DNA of 64,000 nt from Streptomyces actuosus (GTDB lineage Bacteria > Actinomycetota > Actinomycetes > Streptomycetales > Streptomycetaceae). Of the stretch, positions 26,947 through 34,376 are shown piece by piece; the stretch's first letter is position 1; every line of letters begins with the position of its first letter. The translations under genes were made by a program, and so were the position numbers. The notes beneath the pieces were generated by a model. That model was not told the DNA's origin. It was given only the letters and a program-made list of their open reading frames with translations, and searched no databases. The stretch is taken from assembly GCF_016921115.1 (NCBI RefSeq), contig NZ_JAFFZS010000002.1, positions 62,001 through 126,000 on the forward strand, given 5' to 3'.

Positions 26947-27264
26947 GTGGCGCAGAAGGTCGTGGTCACGCTCTTTGACGACATCGACGGCTCGGAAGCG
27001 GCGGAAACGGTCGCCTTCGGACTCGACGGTAAGTCGTACGAGATCGACCTGAACGAAACCAATGCCCGGGATCTGCGCACGGCCCTCGCGCCGTACGTCG
27101 AGGCCGGCCGCAAGCGGTCGAGGTCGGGCAAGGCGTACCGACAGACGGAGGTCGCCCCGGACCCGGCGGCCGTTCGGGCCTGGGCCCAGGCCAACAAGAT
27201 GGACGTCCCGGCGCGCGGCCGGATCCCCAAGAGGGTCTACGAGGCGTTCGCCGCGGCCCGTTGA
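26947..27264 (+). CDS. lsrL: Lsr2-family nucleoid protein
   Basis: A 105-residue xenogeneic-silencer-type protein. The N-terminal MAQKVVVTLFDDIDGSEA dimerisation strand and the C-terminal DNA-binding part with the AT-hook-like ARGRIPKRV are diagnostic. Lsr2 proteins coat AT-rich, often foreign DNA and silence it. Streptomyces has two paralogues. The synteny next to the pur genes points to the secondary one, known in S. coelicolor as LsrL. The GTG start is the family start. It is divergent from purSQL. Confidence 0.92.
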   Translation: MAQKVVVTLFDDIDGSEAAETVAFGLDGKSYEIDLNETNARDLRTALAPYVEAGRKRSRSGKAYRQTEVAPDPAAVRAWAQANKMDVPARGRIPKRVYEAFAAAR

Positions 27265-27281
27265 GCACTCCGCACACCGGC

Positions 27282-27309
27282 CCCCAGGGTGCGTCAGACC
27301 GCCCTGGGG
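27282..27309 (+). terminator. hairpin after lsrL
   Basis: CCCCAGGG at 27282-27289 and CCCTGGGG at 27302-27309 form a perfect 8-bp stem 18 bases past the lsrL stop. Confidence 0.5.
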
Positions 27310-27318
27310 ACAACCGAC

Positions 27319-27349
27319 TTGCGCTACCCCCCTGCTGATCAGCTAATGT
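27319..27349 (+). promoter_or_regulatory. candidate promoter of tRNA-Gly(TCC)
   Basis: TTGCGC at 27319-27324 and TAATGT at 27344-27349 with a 19-base spacer, 51 bases upstream of the tRNA. Confidence 0.4.
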
Positions 27350-27399
27350 CTGGAGCACGCCGCCGGGCAGGGCCGAAGAGTCCAGGCCACGGAGGACGT

Positions 27400-27471
27400 G
27401 CGGGTGTAGTTCAGTAGTAGAACATCCCCCTTCCAGGGGGAAGGCGCAGTGTGCAATTCCTGTCACCCGCT
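27400..27471 (+). tRNA. tRNA-Gly(TCC)
   Basis: A 72-base cloverleaf. The acceptor GCGGGTG pairs with CACCCGC, and the loop CTTCCAG gives anticodon TCC. The T-arm reads TGCAATTCC, slightly atypical. No CCA is encoded. Confidence 0.9.
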
Positions 27472-27551
27472 CCGCATCACCGTCACGACCACTGTTGTGG
27501 ATCAGGTAGGGTGGTGTTCGCACCGATCGGTGGGAGCCGGTCGGCCGCAAT

Positions 27552-27624
27552 GCGGACGTAGCTCAGTTGGTAGAGCGCAACCTTGCCAAGGTTGAGGTCG
27601 CGAGTTCGAGCCTCGTCGTCCGCT
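27552..27624 (+). tRNA. tRNA-Gly(GCC), copy 1
   Basis: A 73-base cloverleaf with acceptor GCGGACG/CGTCCGC and loop TTGCCAA giving GCC. The gene plus short flanks (27546-27625) is identical to 31476-31555. Confidence 0.95.
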
Positions 27625-27631
27625 CGGGAAC

Positions 27632-27664
27632 AAGACCCCGGTCCTTGAGGACCGGGGTCTTTTC
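27632..27664 (+). terminator. terminator after tRNA-Gly copy 1
   Basis: AAGACCCCGGTCC and its complement (27632-27644 / 27649-27661) with a TTGA loop and a following T-run. Confidence 0.8.
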
Positions 27665-27820
27665 GTGTCTCTACCACCCCGCCCGCTCCCTTCACCGCGG
27701 TGTGTCCCCGCCTTCCCCCGTCCAAGAGCTCCGCCTCCTCCGCGGCCTTCTGACATTTGTCATGCCCGGTGATGACAGCACGCACTGCCGGCCGGCTCCC
27801 GCCGCCGGGACGCTGGAGCC

Positions 27821-28807
27821 ATGAAGACGAACGGACACGATCACGTGATCGAGGTCTCCGGCCTCCGACGTGTGTACGGGGGCGGGTTCGAGGCGGTGCG
27901 CGGCATCACGTTTCACGTGGAACGCGGCGAGGTCTTCGCACTGCTGGGCACCAACGGTGCAGGCAAGACGTCGACCGTGGAAGTGCTGGAGGGGCTCGCA
28001 CCGCCCGCCGGCGGCCGAGTGCGGGTCCTCGGCCACGACCCCCGCACCGAGCGGGCCGCCGTGCGGCCCCGCACCGGGGTGATGCTGCAGGAGGGTGGTT
28101 TCCCGTCCGAGCTGACGGTCACGGAGACCGCCCGGATGTGGGCGGGGTGCGTCAGCGCCGCACGGCCCCTGACCGATGTGCTGGCCCGCGTCGGACTGGC
28201 CGGGAAGACCGGCGCACGGGTCAAGCAGCTGTCCGGCGGGGAACGTCGGCGGCTGGACCTGGCGCTCGCCCTGCTCGGCGACCCGGAGGTGCTGTTCCTC
28301 GACGAGCCGACGACCGGACTGGACGCCGAGGGGCGCCGGGACACCTGGGAGCTGGTACGGGCCCTGCGCGACGGCGGGACGACCGTCCTGCTGACCACCC
28401 ACTATCTGGAGGAGGCCGAGGGTCTCGCCGACCGGCTGGCCATCCTGCACGAGGGACGGATCGCCGCCGCCGGGACCCCGGCCGAGGTGACCGCCGCCCA
28501 GCCGGCCCGGATCACCTTCGAACTGCCCGACGGATACGTCCTGGGGGACCTGCCCCCGCTGCCGGGGCTCGGAGTGACCGGGCACGAGGTGGACGGCGCC
28601 GTCGTACGGCTGCGCACCCGCACCCTGCAGCGGACGGCGACCGGGGTCCTGGCGTGGGCCGAACGAGCCGGCGTGGAACTGCGCGGCCTCGATGTGCGGT
28701 CGGCATCGCTGGAGGAGGCGTTCCTGGGCATCGCGCGCGCGGCCTCGGCGGAAGCGGCGACGGCGACGGCGACGGGGCACGAGACGGAGAGGGCGGTCGC
28801 GGTATGA
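27821..28807 (+). CDS. ABC transporter ATP-binding protein
   Basis: A 328-residue ATPase. Walker A is GTNGAGKTS near 43-51, the signature LSGGERRRLDLAL near 140, Walker B VLFLDEPTTGLD near 157, and the switch His lies in TTHYLEEAE near 190. The C-terminal 90 residues form the regulatory extension seen in drug and lantibiotic exporters. It powers the membrane partner encoded next, whose ATG overlaps its stop (ATGA). A sensor kinase and response regulator follow, so export is probably induced by a cell-envelope or antibiotic signal. Confidence 0.93.
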   Translation: MKTNGHDHVIEVSGLRRVYGGGFEAVRGITFHVERGEVFALLGTNGAGKTSTVEVLEGLAPPAGGRVRVLGHDPRTERAAVRPRTGVMLQEGGFPSELTVTETARMWAGCVSAARPLTDVLARVGLAGKTGARVKQLSGGERRRLDLALALLGDPEVLFLDEPTTGLDAEGRRDTWELVRALRDGGTTVLLTTHYLEEAEGLADRLAILHEGRIAAAGTPAEVTAAQPARITFELPDGYVLGDLPPLPGLGVTGHEVDGAVVRLRTRTLQRTATGVLAWAERAGVELRGLDVRSASLEEAFLGIARAASAEAATATATGHETERAVAV

Positions 28808-29583
28808 GTGCCGGTACGTTCACCACCCCGGCCGGCCGGATGGCGGCGCTCGCCCGGGCCGAGCTCACCCTGCTGAGCCGGAGCAAGGGCACTCTGTTCG
28901 CGGCGATGTTCGTGCCGCTGGTCCTGCCGTTCAGCGCCCGCTCCGCGGCGAAGGAGATGGATCTGGCGGCAGCCGGACTCAGCGTCGGCACGGTCGTCCT
29001 GCCCGCGGCACTCGGCGTGTCGCTGCTGTTCGCCGTGTACACCACCCTCGTCGGCGTCTTCGTCGCCCGCCGCGAGGAACTCGTTCTCAAACGCCTGCGC
29101 ACCGGCGAACTGCGGGACCTGGAGATCCTCACCGGTTCCGCCATGCCCGCGGTGGCGACCGCCTTCGTGCAGTCCGCGGTACTGGCCGTCGGCTGCGCCG
29201 TCCTGCTCGACCTCGATGCGCCCCGGGCCCCGCTGTACACCGTCGTGGGCTATCTGCTGGGCCTGGTGATGTGCACCGCCCTCGCCGCGGTCACCTCGGG
29301 CGTCAGCCGCAGCACCGAGAGCGCCCAGGTCACCACGATGCCGTTCGTCCTGCTCTCGCTGATCGGCTCCGGACTCGTCGTACCGCTGGAGGTGATGCCG
29401 GACCGACTCGCCGCGTTGTGCCGGGTCCTGCCCCTCACCTCGGTGGTCACCCTGCTGCGGGGCGGCTGGACCGGAAACCTGTCGGCGGGCGAGGCTCTGG
29501 CGGCGCTGATCGGCGTGCTGGCCTGGACCGTCGCCGGGGTGTTGGCTGTACGGCGATGGTTCCGCTGGGAGCCCCGGCGCTGA
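28804..29583 (+). CDS. ABC-2 type transporter permease
   Basis: A 259-residue integral membrane protein with about six hydrophobic helices, the ABC-2 topology used for export of drugs, lipids or peptides. A segment EELVLKRLRTGEL near residue 95 is the cytosolic coupling region common in this family. It overlaps the ATPase gene by four bases and is followed 31 bases later by the histidine kinase gene. Substrate is not evident. Confidence 0.9.
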   Translation: MSAGTFTTPAGRMAALARAELTLLSRSKGTLFAAMFVPLVLPFSARSAAKEMDLAAAGLSVGTVVLPAALGVSLLFAVYTTLVGVFVARREELVLKRLRTGELRDLEILTGSAMPAVATAFVQSAVLAVGCAVLLDLDAPRAPLYTVVGYLLGLVMCTALAAVTSGVSRSTESAQVTTMPFVLLSLIGSGLVVPLEVMPDRLAALCRVLPLTSVVTLLRGGWTGNLSAGEALAALIGVLAWTVAGVLAVRRWFRWEPRR

Positions 29584-29614
29584 CCGGCCGGGGCGGACAC
29601 GAGGGAGGGCAGCG

Positions 29615-30853
29615 GTGTTCGGCCTGATACGGGGATGGCAGCGACGCCACTGGAGCGAGCGCAGCAAGGCCGAGCGGGTGGAACTGCAGAGCCTGCTCAC
29701 CTGGTACGTCACGACGTGGGTGTTCTTCGGCAGCTGGATGGTGCTGCCGCTGGCCGGCGCCGTGCGGCACGACGTCGGCGCCCTCGCGCTGGGCGCGCTG
29801 CTGCTCCTGGTGGGCGCGTTGCAGTGCGTGTGGGCCAACCTGCTCACCCTGCCCGCCCTCGACCACTACCTGGGCCGCCGCCCGCTGCCCGGACGCCGCC
29901 TGGTGGTGCCGACCGTGCTGCTGGGGCTGGCCGTGACTCTCGTCCTGCTGCTCCGGGCGACGGGGTCCGCCGCCCCGTACGCCTGCCGGCTGATGCTGGG
30001 GGGTGCCCTGCTGGCGTACGGCCTGATGTACGCGCTGGTGACGCCCCGGCGGGCGTTCGTGGTGCGCGGCGCCGAGCTCGGCGGGGTCTGCATGGCGGTC
30101 TCCGCCGTCACCGGCGGCGACGCGGCGGATGTCCTGCTGATCGGTCTCCTGGCGGTGTTCGGCGTGCTGTTCTCGCTGCTCGCCGCACGCTGCGGCGCCT
30201 GGACGCTGTCGGTGCTGTGGGAGGCCGAGCGCGCCCGTGAGGTCGAGGCGCGGCTCGCGGTCGCCGAGGAGCGGCTGCGGTTCGGCCGGGACCTGCACGA
30301 CGTGCTGGGCCGCAACCTGGCGGTCGTCGCGCTCAAGAGCGAGCTCGCCGTGCAACTGGCGCGGCGCGGACGCCCGGAGGCCGTGGAGCAGATGGTCGAG
30401 GTGCAGCGGATCGCACAGGAGTCCCAGCGCGAGGTGCGGGACGTCGTGCGCGGGTACAGGGAGGCGGATCTGGGCGCGGAGCTGGCGGGCGCGCAGGGGG
30501 TGTTGACGGCCGCCGGCATCAGCTGCCGGGTCAGCGGCACGGCCGAGGCGCTGCCCGGCGAGGTGCAGTCGGCGCTCGGCTGGGTGGTGCGCGAGGCGAC
30601 GACCAACGTGCTGCGGCACGGGGACGCCCGGCGGTGCACGGTGGGGCTGCAGGTGAGAGAGGGACGTGCGGTGCTGACGGTGGAGAACGACGGGGCGGGC
30701 CTGGCCTCCGGTGAGGGCGGGGGTTCGGGGCTGGCGGGGCTGCGGGAGCGGCTCGCGGCCGTCGACGGCACGCTGAGGGCGGGGCCGTTGGACGGCGGGG
30801 CGTTCCGGCTGGTGGCGGACGTGCCCTTGGCGCGTGCCGGGGTGGTCGCGTGA
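29615..30853 (+). CDS. sensor histidine kinase (NarL/DesK type)
   Basis: A 412-residue sensor. The first 200 residues contain about five or six membrane helices and almost no extracellular domain, like intramembrane-sensing kinases. The HisKA_3 motif FGRDLHDVLGRNL near 225 carries the phosphorylated His. The HATPase region has REATTNVLRH near 327 and VENDGAGL and GLAGLRERL further on. The GTG start is preceded by GGAGGG. Its stop overlaps the response regulator start (GTGA). It most likely controls the upstream exporter. Confidence 0.93.
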   Translation: MFGLIRGWQRRHWSERSKAERVELQSLLTWYVTTWVFFGSWMVLPLAGAVRHDVGALALGALLLLVGALQCVWANLLTLPALDHYLGRRPLPGRRLVVPTVLLGLAVTLVLLLRATGSAAPYACRLMLGGALLAYGLMYALVTPRRAFVVRGAELGGVCMAVSAVTGGDAADVLLIGLLAVFGVLFSLLAARCGAWTLSVLWEAERAREVEARLAVAEERLRFGRDLHDVLGRNLAVVALKSELAVQLARRGRPEAVEQMVEVQRIAQESQREVRDVVRGYREADLGAELAGAQGVLTAAGISCRVSGTAEALPGEVQSALGWVVREATTNVLRHGDARRCTVGLQVREGRAVLTVENDGAGLASGEGGGSGLAGLRERLAAVDGTLRAGPLDGGAFRLVADVPLARAGVVA

Positions 30854-31458
30854 CCGTGCGGCTGCTGCTCGCGGACGACGAGCACCTGATCCGGGGCGCG
30901 CTGGCCGCGCTGCTGGGTCTGGAGGACGACCTGGTGGTGGTCGCCGAGGCGGCGAGCGGGCCCGAGGCCCTGGCCATGGCGCGGGCGCACGAGCCGGACG
31001 TCGCCGTGCTCGATCTGCAGATGCCGGGCGCCGACGGTGTGAAGGTCGCCACATCCCTGCGGGCCGAACTGCCCGGGTGCCGGGTGCTGGTCGTGACCAG
31101 CCACGGTCGGCCGGGGCATCTGAAGCGGGCGCTCGCGGCGGGTGTGCGGGGATTCGTCCCGAAGACGGTCAGCGCACAGCGGCTCGCGGAGATCATCCGC
31201 ACGGTGCACGCCGGAAACCGCTACGTCGACCCGGAGTTGGCCGCGGACGCGATCTCCGCCGGGGACTCGCCGCTGACCTCCCGGGAGGCGGAGGTGCTGG
31301 AACTCGCCGCCGACGGAGCGCCGGTGGCGGAGATCGCCGAGCGGGCCGCGCTGTCGCCCGGGACGGTCCGGAACTACCTGTCGTCGGCCGTCTCCAAGCT
31401 GGACGCGGAGAACCGGCATGCGGCGGTGCGTCTCGCACGAGAGCGAGGTTGGGTATAG
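30850..31458 (+). CDS. response regulator, LuxR/NarL family
   Basis: A 202-residue transcription factor. The receiver domain has the acidic pair in LLADDEH, the phospho-acceptor Asp in VAVLDLQMPG near 56, and the conserved Lys in FVPKT near 105. The C-terminal LuxR helix-turn-helix runs from LTSREAEVLELAADG to TVRNYLSSAVSKL. It is the partner of the kinase directly upstream. The final codons overlap the promoter of the next tRNA: the stop TAG lies inside TATAGT. Confidence 0.94.
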   Translation: MTVRLLLADDEHLIRGALAALLGLEDDLVVVAEAASGPEALAMARAHEPDVAVLDLQMPGADGVKVATSLRAELPGCRVLVVTSHGRPGHLKRALAAGVRGFVPKTVSAQRLAEIIRTVHAGNRYVDPELAADAISAGDSPLTSREAEVLELAADGAPVAEIAERAALSPGTVRNYLSSAVSKLDAENRHAAVRLARERGWV

Positions 31459-31481
31459 TTGCTCTCGCGCCACGGCGCAAT

Positions 31482-31554
31482 GCGGACGTAGCTCAGTTGG
31501 TAGAGCGCAACCTTGCCAAGGTTGAGGTCGCGAGTTCGAGCCTCGTCGTCCGCT
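31482..31554 (+). tRNA. tRNA-Gly(GCC), copy 2
   Basis: A 73-base cloverleaf identical to the gene at 27552-27624, same strand. A TATAGT -10-like box at 31454-31459 lies 22 bases upstream. Confidence 0.95.
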
Positions 31555-31560
31555 CCAGTC

Positions 31561-31587
31561 AGGCCCCCGGTTTCCCGGGGGCCTTTC
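31561..31587 (+). terminator. terminator after tRNA-Gly copy 2
   Basis: AGGCCCCCGG (31561-31570) and CCGGGGGCCT (31575-31584) with a TTTC loop and a trailing TT. It converges on purC. Confidence 0.75.
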
Positions 31588-31602
31588 GCGTTGCGTCCCG
31601 GG

Positions 31603-32502
31603 CTACGACCAGCCCGTGCCCGTCAGCCGCTCGTAGGCCTCGATGTACTTGGCGCGGGTCTGCTCGACGACCTGCTGGGGCAGCGCCGGCGGGGGCTGCT
31701 CGCTCTTGCGGTCCCAGCCGGACTCGGCGGACGTGAGCCAGTCCCGGACGAACTGCTTGTCGTACGACGGCTGGGCGCGGCCCGGCTGCCACTGGTCGGC
31801 GGGCCAGAAGCGGGAGGAGTCCGGGGTGAGGACCTCGTCGGCCAGGATCAGCCGGTCGCCCTCGAAACCGAACTCGAACTTGGTGTCCGCGAGGACGATG
31901 CCGCGGTCGCGGGCGATGTCGCGGGCGCGGGAGTAGACGGCGAGAGTGGCCTGGCGCAGTTGGGCGGCGGTGTCGGCGCCGACCCGGCGGGCGACCTCCT
32001 CGTAGGAGACGTTCTCGTCGTGCTCGCCGACCTCGGCCTTGGTGGCCGGGGTGAAGATCGGGGCGGGGAGCTCGGAGCCGTCGACGAGTCCTTCGGGGAG
32101 GGCGAGGCCGCAGACGGTACGGGACTCGTCGTACTCCACGAGGCCCGAGCCCGTGAGGTAGCCGCGGGCCACGCACTCCACCGGGAGCATCTTCAGCGAC
32201 TTGCAGACCAGGGTGCGGCCGGCCCAGTCGGCGGGGGCGCCCGCGGGCAGGTCGGTGCTCAGGACGTGGTTGGGGACCAGGTCGGCGAGCTGGTCGAACC
32301 ACCAGAGGGACAGCTGGGTCAGGACACGGCCCTTGTCGGGGATCTCGCTCTGCAGCACCCAGTCGTAGGCGGAGATGCGGTCGCTGGCGACCATGACGAG
32401 GTCACCCGCCTCGTTCTGGTACAGGTCGCGCACCTTGCCGGTGTGCAGATGCACCAGACCCGGCACCTGGATCGGCTCGGGCTTTTCGACGAATCCGGAC
32501 AC
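31603..32502 (-). CDS. purC: phosphoribosylaminoimidazole-succinocarboxamide synthase
   Basis: A 299-residue SAICAR synthetase that joins CAIR and aspartate with ATP. Marks are the N-terminal HTGKVRDLY loop, ASDRISAYD near 38-46, and the ADTKFEFGF region near 205. Length is that of the actinobacterial enzyme. The GTG start has GGGGAGG upstream. It is transcribed alone, separate from the purSQL/FM cluster. Confidence 0.96.
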   Translation of the reverse strand: MSGFVEKPEPIQVPGLVHLHTGKVRDLYQNEAGDLVMVASDRISAYDWVLQSEIPDKGRVLTQLSLWWFDQLADLVPNHVLSTDLPAGAPADWAGRTLVCKSLKMLPVECVARGYLTGSGLVEYDESRTVCGLALPEGLVDGSELPAPIFTPATKAEVGEHDENVSYEEVARRVGADTAAQLRQATLAVYSRARDIARDRGIVLADTKFEFGFEGDRLILADEVLTPDSSRFWPADQWQPGRAQPSYDKQFVRDWLTSAESGWDRKSEQPPPALPQQVVEQTRAKYIEAYERLTGTGWS

Positions 32503-32628
32503 GGTTCCTCCCCGTGGTCTGAATGAAAGGGGTGCCCGCTGGGCTCGTACAAAGTGATGGTGGGACTCGGGCGGGCCAATGCCTCCGATTGTCCCGTATG
32601 GCGAGCACCGGCCCCGGTCCGGGGGTGG

Positions 32629-32676
32629 GCGGGTCGCCGCGGGGCCCCGGCGCTCCGCGGCCCCGCGGCGACCCGC
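32629..32676 (-). terminator. terminator of dimethylformamidase-like gene
   Basis: Perfect 18-base arms at 32629-32646 and 32659-32676 with a 12-base loop, abutting the stop of the gene at 32677. Confidence 0.75.
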
Positions 32677-34206
32677 TCAGTCGCGTTTGCAGATGCGGTC
32701 GAGCAGATTGGCGGTGGCGCGCTGCACCCGGGCGTCGACGTGGCCCGGCCGGTCGAGTGCCGGGGACCAGGCGAACGTTCCGGATGCGAACACCCAGGCG
32801 CCGGACGGGGCGCGGTAGAGCGATGTCTCCTGGTGCCGGAGGGCGCCCTCGGCGTCCGTGTAGGGGGAGTGGGCGAGGAGGATGCGCTCGTCGTGCCCGG
32901 GGAGCGGGGCGCGCGGGAAGTAGCGGTCGGCCTCGCCGGCGACCAGCCCGTCCAGCGCGTCGCCCTCGCGGGCGCCGGTGGCGTCCCACAGCCAGTGGCC
33001 GGCGTTGCGCACGATCAGGGGGTGCGGCTCGGGGACCCGGCCCAGGTACTGGATGCCGACGAGCTGCTGCTCGGGGCGGTCGACCTCCCGCCACAGCACC
33101 GGCTTGCCGGGGCCCCTGCGCTTGCGGCAGATCAGCAGCCGGTCCGGCGCACCGGACGGGGAGGGGGCGAGTTCCACCTGCCAGTACAGGGTGTTGGCGG
33201 AGAGGAAGACCAGCGAGGTGCCGTGGTCGCGGGCGCGCTCGACGGCGCGGCGCATCGCCGTGGACCAGTACTCGTCGTGGCCGGGGAAGACCAGGCCGCG
33301 GTAGCGGGTGGGGTCGACCTGACCGCCGTGCAGATCGCGGGCGTCGGCGTAGGCGACGTCGTAGCCGTAGCGCTCGGCCCAGCGGATGAAGTCGTAGGCG
33401 TGGCCGACGTGCAGCGGCAGGCCCGCGCCCGCGTAGGGCCGGTCGAAGGAGACCGTCGTGGCCGCGTCGGCTTCGCCGAGCAGTCGGCCGGAGTCGTCCC
33501 AGGCGTGGTAGAGGCTGGCGCCGGTGCGGCCGTCCTCCGGGTAGAGGTTGTACGCCTGCCAGGTGATGTCCGGCAGGAGGAGCAGCAGGTCGGCCGAGCG
33601 GTTGTCGCGGATCGTGAAGGGGATGTGGGAGCGGTGACGGCCGTCGGCGGTGGTCAGGACGGCGACGTGGGCGCCGATGCTCCAGTACGACGGGATCTGC
33701 AACCGCCACGACAGCCACCAGTGGTGGCAGGAGACCGTGCGGTCGGCGGCGAGCGGCGGCGGTTGGACGATGCCGGACAGCCGGGGACTCGTGGTGATCT
33801 TGGCGGCGCCGTCGCCACCGTAGTGGCCGATGCGGTAGACGTCGACGGTGAACTCCTGGGGCGGGTTCACGGTGACGTGGAAGTCGACGGCCTCACCGGG
33901 CGCGACCGCGCCGGTGGAGACGAAGCCCTTGATCTGCTGGTGCACGTCGTCGGCGGACCGCAGACCGGCTCCGCCCGCCGTGCTCGCCCGGCGGGGAGCG
34001 GGGACACGCGAGCCGGCCCTCTGGGCACCGGGGCCGGGTGCGGCGGACTCCGGGGCGGGGTCCATGTACCAGGGGACGACGTGGCCGGTGTCGTCGAAGT
34101 ACGTCTCACCGCCGCGCAGCCAGGGAACGGGACCTTGGCCGAAGGGGTCCGTCACGGCGTGCGCCAGTGCTCCCGACTCCCAGCGGCGGATCTGCTCGGA
34201 CCCCAT
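32677..34206 (-). CDS. N,N-dimethylformamidase large-subunit-like protein
   Basis: A 509-residue protein whose C-terminal two thirds match the dimethylformamidase beta-subunit-like domain. This fold holds a mononuclear iron site in true DMFase and has a glutamine-amidotransferase-like core. Recognisable segments are YRIGHYGGDGA near 125, LLLLPDITWQAYN near 215, and FPGHDEYWS near 320. The N-terminal 100 residues are Ala/Pro-rich and variable. No DMFase small subunit is encoded nearby, so formamide hydrolysis is doubtful. Conserved in Streptomyces near purC. Confidence 0.75.
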   Translation of the reverse strand: MGSEQIRRWESGALAHAVTDPFGQGPVPWLRGGETYFDDTGHVVPWYMDPAPESAAPGPGAQRAGSRVPAPRRASTAGGAGLRSADDVHQQIKGFVSTGAVAPGEAVDFHVTVNPPQEFTVDVYRIGHYGGDGAAKITTSPRLSGIVQPPPLAADRTVSCHHWWLSWRLQIPSYWSIGAHVAVLTTADGRHRSHIPFTIRDNRSADLLLLLPDITWQAYNLYPEDGRTGASLYHAWDDSGRLLGEADAATTVSFDRPYAGAGLPLHVGHAYDFIRWAERYGYDVAYADARDLHGGQVDPTRYRGLVFPGHDEYWSTAMRRAVERARDHGTSLVFLSANTLYWQVELAPSPSGAPDRLLICRKRRGPGKPVLWREVDRPEQQLVGIQYLGRVPEPHPLIVRNAGHWLWDATGAREGDALDGLVAGEADRYFPRAPLPGHDERILLAHSPYTDAEGALRHQETSLYRAPSGAWVFASGTFAWSPALDRPGHVDARVQRATANLLDRICKRD

Positions 34207-34376
34207 GGTCGCTTCCCTCCCTCGCCCCCGTGTCGTATGTCGTGAGCCCTTGCCATGTGCGCGAACGATCCCAGCACATCACATTGCGCACGCAGACTGT
34301 CACTGGTCGTTGCGAATTGGCCAAAAGTGGAACGTGGTACTCCGGTATGCGGAGCGTGGGCTGCCCGCAGATCGGG

